Origin: Labrenzia sp. THAF82
GTDB lineage: Bacteria > Pseudomonadota > Alphaproteobacteria > Rhizobiales > Stappiaceae
DNA: 64,000 nucleotides
Direction of reading: 5' to 3'
Assembly: GCF_009363435.1 (NCBI RefSeq)
Contig: NZ_CP045354.1
Coordinates: 3,128,501-3,192,500 of the forward strand
The first letter of the stretch is position 1; the number at the start of each line of letters is the position of its first letter. Made by a program: the position numbers and the translations under genes. The notes beneath the pieces were generated by a model. That model saw only the letters and a program-made list of their open reading frames with translations, made no database searches and was not told where the DNA came from. Of the stretch, positions 1 to 6,849 are shown piece by piece.

Positions 1-2
1 GT

Positions 3-1853
3 TGGTGGGAAATAGATGAGCGCATCACCACGCCAAAGATGTATGGTGCGATTGGGGATGGGGTTAACGATGACACGGTAGCACTTCAGGACTGCATCAC
101 ATCTGGCCGTTTCATCGATCTGACCGGCGGTATCTATCGGATCACCGACACAATTCAAGTCGCAGTTAGCAAGTCAAAGATCTTTTCTGCGGCACTGACA
201 ACGCTGCAAGGGTTTGCTGTTCGGCAAGGTGCAATCTTGGTCGATAATCCCAGCATTGGCATCGCGCTCAATTGCACATCAACGGGAACCATATTCGAAA
301 ATATCTATATTTACTCGGCTGCGCAGATCACTGCAGAGGCGATTCATTTCGACCGTTCGGCGGGCTCTTCTTCGGATCGGGACCATCGCGTGATCGGCGT
401 CTCCATAGTCAATTTTTCGACATGCATCAAGATGATCGGGCGTGGCTTGCATGTGAAGGATTGTCAGTTCTCGACGGCCACATTCGGGGTTGTACTAGAT
501 TGGCCTGCAAGCTGGACACCGAACGGCGCCGGTAATGATACGACAATCACCGCTGGTCGGTCTTACGTGATTACCAATAACCTGTTTCATGATTGCGACA
601 ATTGGGTCACGAATGAAGGCACGGAAAATCCTCAGAACATCCGCAGCGTCGTTGTGTCCGGGAATCTCGGAGATCTGGGGGGGTGCATTTTTCGAGGTGT
701 GCTTGTCGATGGTGCAATCAGTGGCAACATCTGCAATCTGAGTGACTATGTCTATACAATGCGGATCAACGACGGCAGCCGGAATAGCGCAATATCCGGT
801 AATGTCATGGGCGGTCTAAATGAAGGTGGCGAGGGTAATCAGCCAAATCACTGCGTCTACATGACACCGGAAACTATCGGCATCAAAAACATTGCTTTTA
901 CTGGAAACGTGTTCGGTCCAACGCACCAAGGGTCTATCAGAATAGACGGCGATGCAGCCACGACAAATATTTCCTTTGTAGGCAACACATTTCAGCAGCC
1001 GGGGTTGGATGGTTTCTCGCCAATCTATCTTGAAGGTGTCGTGTCCGGGGCGAAAGATTTATCTCTCATTGCAAACACGTTCGATCTGACGGGCTCTGCC
1101 GCCGCTACAATCATCGGCGGCGACAACAATGCCCTGATCCGTGTCCTCTACACAAACAACAGTGTGCAGAACAATGCGATTCCGGTCGCGCAGAGCAACG
1201 TCATTGTCTACCAAGACGGGCCTGCGCTTGGCATGGCGGAGTATGTGCACACTGTCTATTCAGCTCGCGGAGGAAGCAGTTGGGTCGCAGGTGATACGGT
1301 TGTCGGGGGGCATGTTGTCTACTCGGCCGATACCTCGGGCCCTGGTGCTGGTATCGTCGGCGGATACAAAATCCTTGCTGGTGATACGACGCTGAACTCG
1401 ACCATCATGCGCCTTCTTGCCAAGGACTCATCAGGTGTCGACCATCCAACCGTCGACATAACCACCAGCTATATGCGTCCTGTGTTTTCCAATGAAATGA
1501 GTTGCGGGTCCTCCAATCGGCTTTGGACCGCTGTTTATGCAACGAATGGTACGATCCAAACATCTGACGAGCGGCTTAAAGACTTCGATGCGCGGCCATT
1601 GGGCGAACAATCTGCTGTAATTGCTGCTGCAAAGAAGATTTCTTTCAGGTCTTACCGATGGATAGATGATGACGGCAAGACCCACTTCGGTGTCAGCGCA
1701 CAGGCCGTCATGGAGGCGTTCGCCAGTTTTGGCCTGGACGCTCTTGAATATGGTCTGGTCCGCGAAGAGGGCGGCTCGTTTTTTGTTTCCTACACAGAGC
1801 TTCTGGCGCTCAAGCTTGCTGCTCTAGAGACTGATGACCGTCCAGCGCACTGA
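3..1853 (+). CDS. Tail fibre/spike protein with beta-helix and C-terminal S74 chaperone (5' partial)
   Basis: The reading frame is open to the left edge, so the true start is outside the window. The visible N-terminal part, with GAIGDGVNDDT about 12 residues in, is the classic beginning of a pectate-lyase-like right-handed beta-helix found in phage tail spikes. The middle is rich in N/G repeats of the type ISGN and FTGN, as expected for helix coils. The last 90 residues form an intramolecular chaperone (peptidase S74) domain: TSDERLKD carries the Ser and Lys used for self-cleavage, and FGVSAQAVMEAF and VSYTELLALKLAALE are typical of its helices. It is probably a receptor-binding or polysaccharide-degrading trimer that sheds its chaperone after folding. 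It is followed by the lysis genes. Confidence 0.88.
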   Translation, partial: WWEIDERITTPKMYGAIGDGVNDDTVALQDCITSGRFIDLTGGIYRITDTIQVAVSKSKIFSAALTTLQGFAVRQGAILVDNPSIGIALNCTSTGTIFENIYIYSAAQITAEAIHFDRSAGSSSDRDHRVIGVSIVNFSTCIKMIGRGLHVKDCQFSTATFGVVLDWPASWTPNGAGNDTTITAGRSYVITNNLFHDCDNWVTNEGTENPQNIRSVVVSGNLGDLGGCIFRGVLVDGAISGNICNLSDYVYTMRINDGSRNSAISGNVMGGLNEGGEGNQPNHCVYMTPETIGIKNIAFTGNVFGPTHQGSIRIDGDAATTNISFVGNTFQQPGLDGFSPIYLEGVVSGAKDLSLIANTFDLTGSAAATIIGGDNNALIRVLYTNNSVQNNAIPVAQSNVIVYQDGPALGMAEYVHTVYSARGGSSWVAGDTVVGGHVVYSADTSGPGAGIVGGYKILAGDTTLNSTIMRLLAKDSSGVDHPTVDITTSYMRPVFSNEMSCGSSNRLWTAVYATNGTIQTSDERLKDFDARPLGEQSAVIAAAKKISFRSYRWIDDDGKTHFGVSAQAVMEAFASFGLDALEYGLVREEGGSFFVSYTELLALKLAALETDDRPAH

Positions 1854-1919
1854 CCTCTACTGCAGTTACTACCCACCCACACTAGAGAACCGGTAAAGAC
1901 ATGCCGGAATAGGTGAAAC

Positions 1920-2723
1920 ATGGCACTTGCTACATTCGAGCGGGTGAAACCGCTGCTACTTGCCCATGAAGGCGGGTACTCTGGTGACCGTCACGATCCG
2001 GGGAACTGGTCAAGTGGCAAGGCCGGTGTTGGCCGTCTCATCGGCACGAACTACGGCATCGCAGCTCCAACTCTAATTGCCAACCGTTCGGGGCATGTTG
2101 AGGCGGACGATATGAAGAACCTCACACGAGACGAGGCGATTCGCATCTACAAGGCCCAATACTGGGACACCGTGCGCGGTGATGACCTTCCAATGGGTGT
2201 TGACTATTGCATCTATGACTATTCGGTGAATTCGGGGCCGGGGAGGGCGTCCAAGGAGTTGCAGCGAGTCGTTGGGGCGATTGCCGATGGTGTGATTGGA
2301 CCCGCCACAGTAAAGGCAGTGGCAACTTGCGGGAAGTCCTCGTCCGAGATCATTGACGAAATCTGTGACCGCCGCTTGGCCTTCATGAAGCGTCTCCGGG
2401 TCTGGAGACGATATAAGAACGGTTGGTCACGCAGAGTTTCTGATGTTCGCATGAAGTCGAAGCAGTTTGTGATGGACTACCCGGTCACCGACTATGACAG
2501 CGAAGAGATTGTTCCGGTTCCGAAGGCCAAGCCAGAAGACAAAAGCGGTTGGAAAGCCTGGAAGACGCCCGACGCGATCACGAAGGGTCTAGGTGCCTTC
2601 TCTGGCCTTGGTGCAATCCTGAGCGGAACGGGACCTATCCAATGGGCATTCGCAATTGCATTTGTCATCGCCGCACTGGTTGGGGCGTATCTGGCCGTGC
2701 AGCACTTCAAGGACTCTGACTGA
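1920..2723 (+). CDS. Phage endolysin, GH108 N-acetylmuramidase family, with C-terminal membrane anchor
   Basis: This 267-residue protein begins with a glycoside hydrolase 108 domain. HEGGYSGDRHDPGNW near residue 16 contains the family catalytic Glu, and GTNYGIA follows. The middle (about 95-180) resembles the peptidoglycan-binding type 3 module paired with GH108. Near the C terminus (about 240-262) is one hydrophobic segment, so the enzyme may be tethered to the inner membrane like signal-anchor endolysins, though here the anchor is C-terminal. It cleaves the glycan backbone of peptidoglycan for host lysis. It overlaps the next gene by one base (TGATG), forming a lysis operon with the spanin pair. 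Confidence 0.88.
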   Translation: MALATFERVKPLLLAHEGGYSGDRHDPGNWSSGKAGVGRLIGTNYGIAAPTLIANRSGHVEADDMKNLTRDEAIRIYKAQYWDTVRGDDLPMGVDYCIYDYSVNSGPGRASKELQRVVGAIADGVIGPATVKAVATCGKSSSEIIDEICDRRLAFMKRLRVWRRYKNGWSRRVSDVRMKSKQFVMDYPVTDYDSEEIVPVPKAKPEDKSGWKAWKTPDAITKGLGAFSGLGAILSGTGPIQWAFAIAFVIAALVGAYLAVQHFKDSD

Positions 2724-2968
2724 TGTTCGGCCTTGGCAAGCTCCAGCTACTTGCGATCAGCGTGATTGCGGGTCTGGTTCTCACGAGCGGTGTCTATTGG
2801 AAAGGTCGTTTTGATGGCATCTCTTACGAGCGGCGCAAAACCCTTCAAACCACAATAAACCAGCTCAAAGAAAGGGCTGAGACAGATGCAGAAATTAGCG
2901 ACATGGATATTCCTGAGCTGTGCGGCCTTCTTGGTGGTAGCGTGCGAGACGACGGGGAATGTGAGTGA
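2723..2968 (+). CDS. Rz-like inner-membrane spanin subunit
   Basis: An 81-residue protein with one N-terminal transmembrane helix (residues about 7-25) followed by a charged, probably helical stretch rich in R, K, E and Q. This is the layout of an i-spanin (Rz). I do not see strong sequence similarity to lambda Rz; the call rests on topology, position directly after the endolysin, and the fact that a lipoprotein gene (2886-3098) begins inside it in another frame, the classic Rz/Rz1 arrangement. Spanins fuse inner and outer membranes at the final step of lysis. The protein is short for an Rz, so the periplasmic rod would be short. Confidence 0.6.
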   Translation: MFGLGKLQLLAISVIAGLVLTSGVYWKGRFDGISYERRKTLQTTINQLKERAETDAEISDMDIPELCGLLGGSVRDDGECE

Positions 2969-3098
2969 TGGTACTGGTTATTCCAAACTCACACCAAACG
3001 CATCCACACGAAAACATGTCCTGAAGAACGACTTGCCTTTTGCTCGGCAAGTCGCGGCTCACAACAGTCAGTGCGCTAAGGACGCGGGCTGTCAATGA
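2886..3098 (+). CDS. Rz1-like outer-membrane spanin lipoprotein (embedded in Rz gene)
   Basis: A 70-residue protein starting inside the upstream gene in a shifted frame and running past its end. Residues 1-20 are a signal peptide ending in a lipobox (LVVAC), so Cys20 should be lipidated. The mature part is about 50 residues with two Cys near the end (SQCAKDAGC), which could crosslink. Nested or overlapping lipoprotein genes next to an i-spanin are diagnostic of Rz1-type o-spanins. Its stop overlaps the next start by four bases (ATGA). Confidence 0.7.
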   Translation: MQKLATWIFLSCAAFLVVACETTGNVSDGTGYSKLTPNASTRKHVLKNDLPFARQVAAHNSQCAKDAGCQ

Positions 3099-3454
3099 GC
3101 GGTGTGGATTCTGGCGACGTTTGGCTCATTGGGATAGCGCTAACAGCTGTCGCCGCCGTAGGCGGAGTTCTGGCCCGAGACAGGGCTCAGGCACGGCAAC
3201 AGCGGGACGCAGAGAATAAACTTCACGACCGTATCAGCCGTGTCAAAGAAGAGGTGTTGCAGGAAGTGAAGGTGCTTCGTGCGGACTTCACTGATTACAA
3301 GTTATCCGTGGCGCGTGAATATGCGTCTGTCGATCATTTGAAGGAAGTTGAAAGTCGGTTGGTGGATGCCATCGAGAAACTGACCGCAAAGTTAGAAACT
3401 ATGCCGACGCGATTGGCGGCCGAAATCAAGCAGTCTTTGGGCAATGGTCCCTAA
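3095..3454 (+). CDS. Small phage membrane protein with coiled coil
   Basis: A 119-residue protein with an N-terminal hydrophobic helix (about 9-27) followed by a long charged heptad-like region (QQRDAENKLHDRISRVKEEV and onward). It overlaps the spanin gene by four bases, so it belongs to the lysis operon. The layout fits a membrane-anchored coiled-coil accessory, possibly related to phage holin-type or Rz-like proteins, but I do not recognise a named family and no function is assigned. Confidence 0.6.
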   Translation: MSGVDSGDVWLIGIALTAVAAVGGVLARDRAQARQQRDAENKLHDRISRVKEEVLQEVKVLRADFTDYKLSVAREYASVDHLKEVESRLVDAIEKLTAKLETMPTRLAAEIKQSLGNGP

Positions 3455-3472
3455 ATCAAGGGGCCTTCCTGG

Positions 3473-3655
3473 TTAAATGTCTCGCCAGTCTTTCAGGCGG
3501 CGATATTGACGGTGTGAGGTGTAGAGAGGGTCTGGTGCTTTTTTGCCTGCACACTGGCCTCCGTCTTCCTGCCATTCATCATCGGTCAGGCATTCGTCGG
3601 TTGCCCTGATTATTTCGCCCTCTTCGAGTCGCCTGTATCTGCTGTCCCAAGTCAT
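3473..3655 (-). CDS. Small phage protein, MTWDSRYRRLEEGE family
   Basis: This 60-residue acidic protein begins MTWDSRYRRLEEGEII and carries CLTDDEWQEDGG and YTSHRQYRR. I recognise this from small conserved proteins in marine alphaproteobacterial prophages, of unknown function. It is the last gene of a leftward mini-operon starting near 4728. Its start follows the preceding stop through the junction TGAGGCCCCTGACATG, where GAGG is the ribosome binding site. It is transcribed against the lysis genes and ends 18 bases from the stop of the coiled-coil protein. Confidence 0.65.
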   Translation of the reverse strand: MTWDSRYRRLEEGEIIRATDECLTDDEWQEDGGQCAGKKAPDPLYTSHRQYRRLKDWRDI

Positions 3656-3665
3656 GTCAGGGGCC

Positions 3666-3860
3666 TCATTGTTCGGAATTGAGTGGGGCGGATTTGACGC
3701 CTATAACTTTGAACAGTCCCGCGTCACTAGGATCCATTTGGGCAATGAAGTACTCGCCGCCTTTGAACTGGTTCCGAGCTTCAGATTTTGCGATAGCAGC
3801 GCTAACCGGTTTGTCGAAGCTGAGCGTCAATATCACCTGATGTTTTCTTTGCTTTGCCAT
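3666..3860 (-). CDS. Small phage protein, copy B of duplicated pair (64 aa)
   Basis: A 64-residue protein starting MAKQRKHQVILTLSFDKP, predicted alpha/beta, of unknown function. It is identical at DNA level to the gene at 4127-4321 because both sit in a 461-bp tandem duplication. The gene follows its neighbour through the junction TGAGGCCCCTGACCGATG, which includes the upstream stop and a GAGG ribosome binding site. The minus strand is preferred over the opposite open frame because of this tight stop-RBS-start organisation, repeated at every gene of the array. Confidence 0.6.
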   Translation of the reverse strand: MAKQRKHQVILTLSFDKPVSAAIAKSEARNQFKGGEYFIAQMDPSDAGLFKVIGVKSAPLNSEQ

Positions 3861-3872
3861 CGGTCAGGGGCC

Positions 3873-4118
3873 TCAATTTGGTACTTGCCTTGGAGCAGCG
3901 AAAAGGAAGTCCTTCACGGTCTGAAAGTTTCCGGTTCTACCGCCCGCCATCCGTCCGTTGCTGTACTCAAAACCCTCTTTGAGCCAGACGTGATATTTGT
4001 AATCAAATCCTTCAGCGTCACCGTCTTCACACGCCTCAACAGCGGGGTGGCTAAGGATTGCCTTGGGGCAACGGAATGGTTTCCTGGTGCGCTGCGGCGA
4101 TGATCTTTCAATCCTCAT
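3873..4118 (-). CDS. Small phage protein, copy B of duplicated pair (81 aa)
   Basis: An unknown 81-residue protein with motifs YKYHVWLKEGFEYSNG and RTGNFQTVKDFL. An earlier in-frame ATG at 4130 would give 85 residues, but it lies inside the junction motif (ATGAGGCCCGTCATG), where GAGG serves as ribosome binding site for the inner ATG at 4118. I therefore prefer 4118. It is identical to 4334-4579. In this copy the upstream stop belongs to the duplicated 64-residue gene, so translation is still coupled. Confidence 0.6.
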   Translation of the reverse strand: MRIERSSPQRTRKPFRCPKAILSHPAVEACEDGDAEGFDYKYHVWLKEGFEYSNGRMAGGRTGNFQTVKDFLFAAPRQVPN

Positions 4119-4126
4119 GACGGGCC

Positions 4127-4321
4127 TCATTGTTCGGAATTGAGTGGGGCGGATTTGACGCCTATAACTTTGAACAGTCCCGCGTCACTAGGATCCATTT
4201 GGGCAATGAAGTACTCGCCGCCTTTGAACTGGTTCCGAGCTTCAGATTTTGCGATAGCAGCGCTAACCGGTTTGTCGAAGCTGAGCGTCAATATCACCTG
4301 ATGTTTTCTTTGCTTTGCCAT
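4127..4321 (-). CDS. Small phage protein, copy A of duplicated pair (64 aa)
   Basis: Exact duplicate of the gene at 3666-3860 and equally unknown. It sits at the seam of the tandem duplication. Its stop (4127-4129) falls within the junction motif that marks the end of one repeat unit and the start of the next. Perfect identity means either a very recent duplication or an assembly error. Confidence 0.6.
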   Translation of the reverse strand: MAKQRKHQVILTLSFDKPVSAAIAKSEARNQFKGGEYFIAQMDPSDAGLFKVIGVKSAPLNSEQ

Positions 4322-4333
4322 CGGTCAGGGGCC

Positions 4334-4579
4334 TCAATTTGGTACTTGCCTTGGAGCAGCGAAAAGGAAGTCCTTCACGGTCTGAAAGTTTCCGGTTCTA
4401 CCGCCCGCCATCCGTCCGTTGCTGTACTCAAAACCCTCTTTGAGCCAGACGTGATATTTGTAATCAAATCCTTCAGCGTCACCGTCTTCACACGCCTCAA
4501 CAGCGGGGTGGCTAAGGATTGCCTTGGGGCAACGGAATGGTTTCCTGGTGCGCTGCGGCGATGATCTTTCAATCCTCAT
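4334..4579 (-). CDS. Small phage protein, copy A of duplicated pair (81 aa)
   Basis: Exact duplicate of 3873-4118, unknown function. The preferred start is the ATG at 4579, for the same reason as in the other copy; the alternative is 4591. The gene upstream in this copy is the 46-residue protein ending at 4588, whose TGA overlaps the junction motif. This is probably the ancestral position of the gene. Confidence 0.6.
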   Translation of the reverse strand: MRIERSSPQRTRKPFRCPKAILSHPAVEACEDGDAEGFDYKYHVWLKEGFEYSNGRMAGGRTGNFQTVKDFLFAAPRQVPN

Positions 4580-4587
4580 GACGGGCC

Positions 4588-4728
4588 TCATCCTTGTGAT
4601 TGTTTGAGCTGTTTCTGAAGCTCGATCAAAGCGGCGATTTGCTCATCAAGAAGCAGCCGCATTTTCTTCAATCTCGCAATCTCTAGGGCGTACTGCTTTT
4701 CCGCCCAGATCACTTGCTGATCGGCCAT
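4588..4728 (-). CDS. 46-residue helical phage protein, first gene of the leftward array
   Basis: A 46-residue protein beginning MADQQVIWAEKQYALEIARL and continuing with a strongly helical, heptad-like run of Leu, Lys, Glu and Gln. The start at 4728 is supported by TGAGG eight bases upstream; the stop overlaps the junction leading into the next gene. It could be a small dimerising coiled-coil regulator or a structural accessory; no family is recognised. It is the promoter-proximal gene of the leftward mini-operon and is divergent from the recombinase at 4833. Confidence 0.55.
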   Translation of the reverse strand: MADQQVIWAEKQYALEIARLKKMRLLLDEQIAALIELQKQLKQSQG

Positions 4729-4782
4729 TTTCTAAGCCTCAGACTTTGACTCAAAACTATGTCATTAATTAATTCTTAACAC

Positions 4783-4811
4783 TTGACTCTATCTACGTCA
4801 ACAATTAAAGG
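4783..4811 (+). promoter_or_regulatory. Predicted sigma70-type promoter and dyad upstream of the recombinase
   Basis: TTGACT (4783-4788) and TAAAGG (4806-4811) are 17 bases apart in an AT-rich divergent region. The -35 lies in an imperfect dyad TTGAC-N9-GTCAA (4783-4801) that could be an operator. This is prediction from sequence only. Confidence 0.45.
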
Positions 4812-4832
4812 TAAAAACACTTCAGAAATTGT

Positions 4833-5471
4833 GTGAAAGTTTGTCTATTGGGCGAATATCCATATGAAACGCGGGTCTACGGATACGCTCGCGTCAGCAC
4901 TGACGATCAAGACTTGCGTCATCAGATTCAGGCGTTGGAAAAACACGGCTGCACATACATTTTCAAAGAAAAGCAGTCGGGCAAGAATATGAAGCGTCGC
5001 CAATTTGAGTGGCTGCGAAAGAGCCTTGCTCCTGGCGACACATTGGTAGTGACCCGGTTTGACAGACTTGGCAGAAATCTAGTCGAGCTTGAGCAGTTCG
5101 TGACCTGGCTGGAAGAGCGGAAAATTGAATTGGTCTGCCTGTATCAACCGATTGACCTGACAAGTGCCAATGGGCGCATGTTTTTTCGAATGCAGGCAGT
5201 GTTTGCACAGATGGAAAGCGAGCTTGCCTCAGAGCGGACAAAACGCGGAGTTGCCGCGGCTAAGGCAGCGGGAAAACAGGTTGGCGCGATCACCAAGCGA
5301 GAGCTTTGGGAGACCAAAGAGCCGAACAAAGCCGAGGCTATCATCGCTGACTGTGCAGATCCGGCAATGAGTATGAACGCCATTGCAAAGAAGTATGGGA
5401 TCACTAATCAAACGCTTCGCCGCAATTGGGCTGCTGAGCTTCAAGACGCCGGAAAAATGAAGCGAACATAG
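4833..5471 (+). CDS. Serine recombinase (resolvase/invertase family)
   Basis: The 212-residue protein has the resolvase catalytic domain: YGYARVSTDDQ carries the nucleophilic Ser, followed by the ARG-containing TRFDRLGRN block and MFFRMQAVFAQMESELASERTKRG, the E-helix region. The C-terminal part ends in a helix-turn-helix (MSMNAIAKKYGITNQTLRRNW). The size fits resolvases and DNA invertases rather than large serine integrases, so it more likely flips or resolves a DNA segment than integrates the phage. The GTG at 4833 has no clear ribosome binding site; TTG at 4848 is an alternative. It stands between the two divergent small-gene arrays. Confidence 0.88.
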   Translation: MKVCLLGEYPYETRVYGYARVSTDDQDLRHQIQALEKHGCTYIFKEKQSGKNMKRRQFEWLRKSLAPGDTLVVTRFDRLGRNLVELEQFVTWLEERKIELVCLYQPIDLTSANGRMFFRMQAVFAQMESELASERTKRGVAAAKAAGKQVGAITKRELWETKEPNKAEAIIADCADPAMSMNAIAKKYGITNQTLRRNWAAELQDAGKMKRT

Positions 5472-5484
5472 AGGAGCGATTTCA

Positions 5485-5721
5485 ATGCGTTGGCTGTCTG
5501 ACGAAGCTGAAAAGACCTATCTGAGTATGCAGGAAAACCTTGAAGCGGATCTGCGCAGGCACCTTAAGAGCGACGATCAATCTGCTACAGCAGCAGCTCA
5601 CCGCGCATCGAAGGCGGTTCAAGCAGAAGCTCGCGCAATCAGAGATGCCCATATCAAGGCGATGGCTGATTTCGCTGCGCGGTACTCGATACCAGATCCA
5701 ATAAAAGTTTGTGACTCATAA
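5485..5721 (+). CDS. Small phage protein of unknown function, helical (78 aa)
   Basis: Start supported by GAGGAGCG 8 bases upstream. The protein is largely helical and Ala/Arg/Glu rich, without a recognisable domain. Its last codons and stop are part of the array junction GTGACTCATAAGGAGC, so it ends in Asp-Ser. First gene of the rightward accessory array and possibly co-transcribed with the recombinase, whose stop is 13 bases upstream. Confidence 0.55.
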   Translation: MRWLSDEAEKTYLSMQENLEADLRRHLKSDDQSATAAAHRASKAVQAEARAIRDAHIKAMADFAARYSIPDPIKVCDS

Positions 5722-5734
5722 GGAGCCGATCAGG

Positions 5735-5923
5735 ATGAAAGCGGTTGATTGGAATGAGGTGGTCTGGCGTCGGTTTGGCCGACGTCATGAGAAACCCTGC
5801 CTTCGTCCTGAGGTTCTGACGTGCGCCCTCTGGGAGTGTCAGAAAGCTGGCTGCTGCCAAGCCGAAAAGAGCATGTCGCTCGGCACTGGTGCGCAGATAC
5901 TCGAATTTAAGCGTGACTCATAG
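5735..5923 (+). CDS. Small Cys/Trp-rich phage protein (62 aa)
   Basis: The ATG at 5735 is nine bases after AAGGAG, so I start here rather than at the in-frame ATG inside the junction (5711). The protein starts MKAVDWNEVVWRRFGRR and has four Cys (CLRPEVLTCALWECQKAGCC), which could bind metal. It ends in Arg-Asp-Ser because its 3' end is another copy of the junction. Function unknown. Confidence 0.5.
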   Translation: MKAVDWNEVVWRRFGRRHEKPCLRPEVLTCALWECQKAGCCQAEKSMSLGTGAQILEFKRDS

Positions 5924-5932
5924 GGAGCGGAC

Positions 5933-6130
5933 ATGCAGATCTATTATCTCCCTGGTCTGTTTGGCGAGCATGGGAGTGCCGCCCTGCGCTTTGGCCCTTG
6001 GATACTGCTTTTGAAAGCACCTTGGTGTCGCCCGCTTTTCTCTGAGCGCTACGGGTACAAGCCTCATTACGGGTTATTCGGTTGGCGTTGCCGATTGCAG
6101 CGGTTCGACAAAATAGTTAGTGACTCATAA
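5933..6130 (+). CDS. Small phage protein (65 aa)
   Basis: Start at ATG 5933, preceded by GGGAGCGG. The protein is rich in aromatic and Gly/Pro residues (MQIYYLPGLFGEHGSAALRF; ERYGYKPHYGLFGWRC) and resembles small phage-encoded soluble proteins of unknown role. It ends in Ser-Asp-Ser through the third copy of the junction, directly in front of the structured element at 6133-6346. Confidence 0.5.
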   Translation: MQIYYLPGLFGEHGSAALRFGPWILLLKAPWCRPLFSERYGYKPHYGLFGWRCRLQRFDKIVSDS

Positions 6131-6132
6131 GG

Positions 6133-6346
6133 AGCGATTTGCAGGATAGCGGCGTGGAAAGCTCAAGACACGCAGCGAGTGCTTGAAAGCGATATGAGGC
6201 GCCAATCTACAAAGGCCACGTGGTGCGGAATCCTCATTACCAAGGTCTTGCATGACAGCGACCCCAGCGCCGGTCAGATAAGCCGGAGGAGCTGAACCCG
6301 AGGGGTGTCTAGCAGGTGTAGCGGCCTGCCTATCCTGCAAATCGCT
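6133..6346 (+). ncRNA. Candidate structured RNA closed by a perfect 17-bp inverted repeat
   Basis: AGCGATTTGCAGGATAG (6133-6149) pairs perfectly with 6330-6346. Inside: a hairpin 6161-6190 (GCT-CAAG-CAC with GTG-CTTG-AGC, small bulges); a long hairpin 6194-6237 (ATGAG/CTCAT and GCGCCA/TGGTGC); a helix 6260-6265/6302-6309 (GACCCC with GGGG-GTC) enclosing CCGG/CCGG at 6270-6286; and GCAGG/CCTGC at 6312-6329 abutting the closing stem. No coding frame of credible length fits. It occupies a gene slot between two array junctions. Plus strand is assumed because the flanking genes run that way. The pairing is seen directly; that it is a functional RNA is inference. Confidence 0.55.
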
Positions 6347-6382
6347 TTGAAATTCAACAATCACTCAATAGGAGGCGAGGCC

Positions 6383-6553
6383 GTGAAAGAGGAATGCGGA
6401 AACTGTCATTTCTATCTCCCAAATACCGGAAGCTTCTGGGTGTGTGAAAACGGTCAGAGACATCAGACCGGGCTTTGTCGGCGCTTTCCGCAAACGATTG
6501 ACAAATGTCACGACGACAGGTGTGGCGAGTTTCAAAAATCGGAACAGTGCTGA
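6383..6553 (+). CDS. Small Cys-rich zinc-finger-like phage protein (56 aa)
   Basis: Start at GTG 6383, five bases after the GGAGGCG element. The sequence has CGNCHFY, WVCENG, GLCRRFP and DRCGEF. This spaced Cys pattern with a Cys-Arg-Arg-Phe-Pro core is typical of a family of very short proteins common in alphaproteobacterial prophages. It probably folds around one zinc ion; the function is unknown. The frame stays open upstream to 6305, but that would run into the structured element. Confidence 0.65.
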   Translation: MKEECGNCHFYLPNTGSFWVCENGQRHQTGLCRRFPQTIDKCHDDRCGEFQKSEQC

Positions 6554-6563
6554 GGAGGTGAAG

Positions 6564-6839
6564 ATGTCTGAAAATGCTGCTGACTGGTTCACGTTAACTG
6601 GTCTCATTACAACGTTGTGCGGAGCTGCCGTCGCTTCTATTGGTTCATTTATGTCGAAGGGTGAGGCGCTGAATGTTGGCGTTGCGAAATGGGCCGATGA
6701 GAGTGACGACGTGAATCTAAAGTCACCAATGGTTCAGAGCCTCTTATCGACTTCAAAATTGACGGGTTGGGGTCTGGTGTTTGTCGGCCTGGGAACACTT
6801 TTTCAGGCCATTCCTCTTCTTATGAAAATTGCCAGCTGA
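6564..6839 (+). CDS. Small phage membrane protein with two transmembrane helices (91 aa)
   Basis: The ATG at 6564 follows TGAGGAGGTGAAG, a strong ribosome binding site overlapping the upstream stop region. Hydrophobic segments at about residues 9-28 and 67-88 flank a soluble middle. Topology would suit a small superinfection-exclusion or holin-like protein, but nothing in the sequence proves either. Its stop (TGAGGAGCGG) provides the ribosome binding site of the next gene. Confidence 0.6.
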   Translation: MSENAADWFTLTGLITTLCGAAVASIGSFMSKGEALNVGVAKWADESDDVNLKSPMVQSLLSTSKLTGWGLVFVGLGTLFQAIPLLMKIAS

Positions 6840-6849
6840 GGAGCGGACC

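Larger units (their letters stand above)
3661..4591. repeat. Perfect 461-bp tandem duplication (3661-4121 and 4122-4582) with 9-bp shared ends
   Basis: The block 3661-4121 is repeated base for base at 4122-4582. The 9-bp word GGGCCTCAT occurs at 3661, 4122 and 4583, so it marks both outer borders and the seam. That word is part of the stop/ribosome-binding junction found between genes of this array. Slippage or recombination between two such junctions explains the event. Each unit carries one 81-residue and one 64-residue gene. Confidence 0.97.

Noticed and set aside
3543..4564. Long rightward frames (3543-4103 and 4130-4564) over the duplicated region
   Set aside because: They have no ribosome binding site and run opposite to a chain of minus-strand genes with coupled stop/RBS/start junctions and a recognisable first protein.
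6194..6295. 33-codon frame inside the structured element
   Set aside because: No ribosome binding site, and its codons lie in paired stems; the base-pairing explains the sequence better.
6133..6346. Retron ncRNA, or MITE
   Set aside because: The terminal inverted repeat would fit, but there is no reverse transcriptase, no target-site duplication and no second copy in the window.
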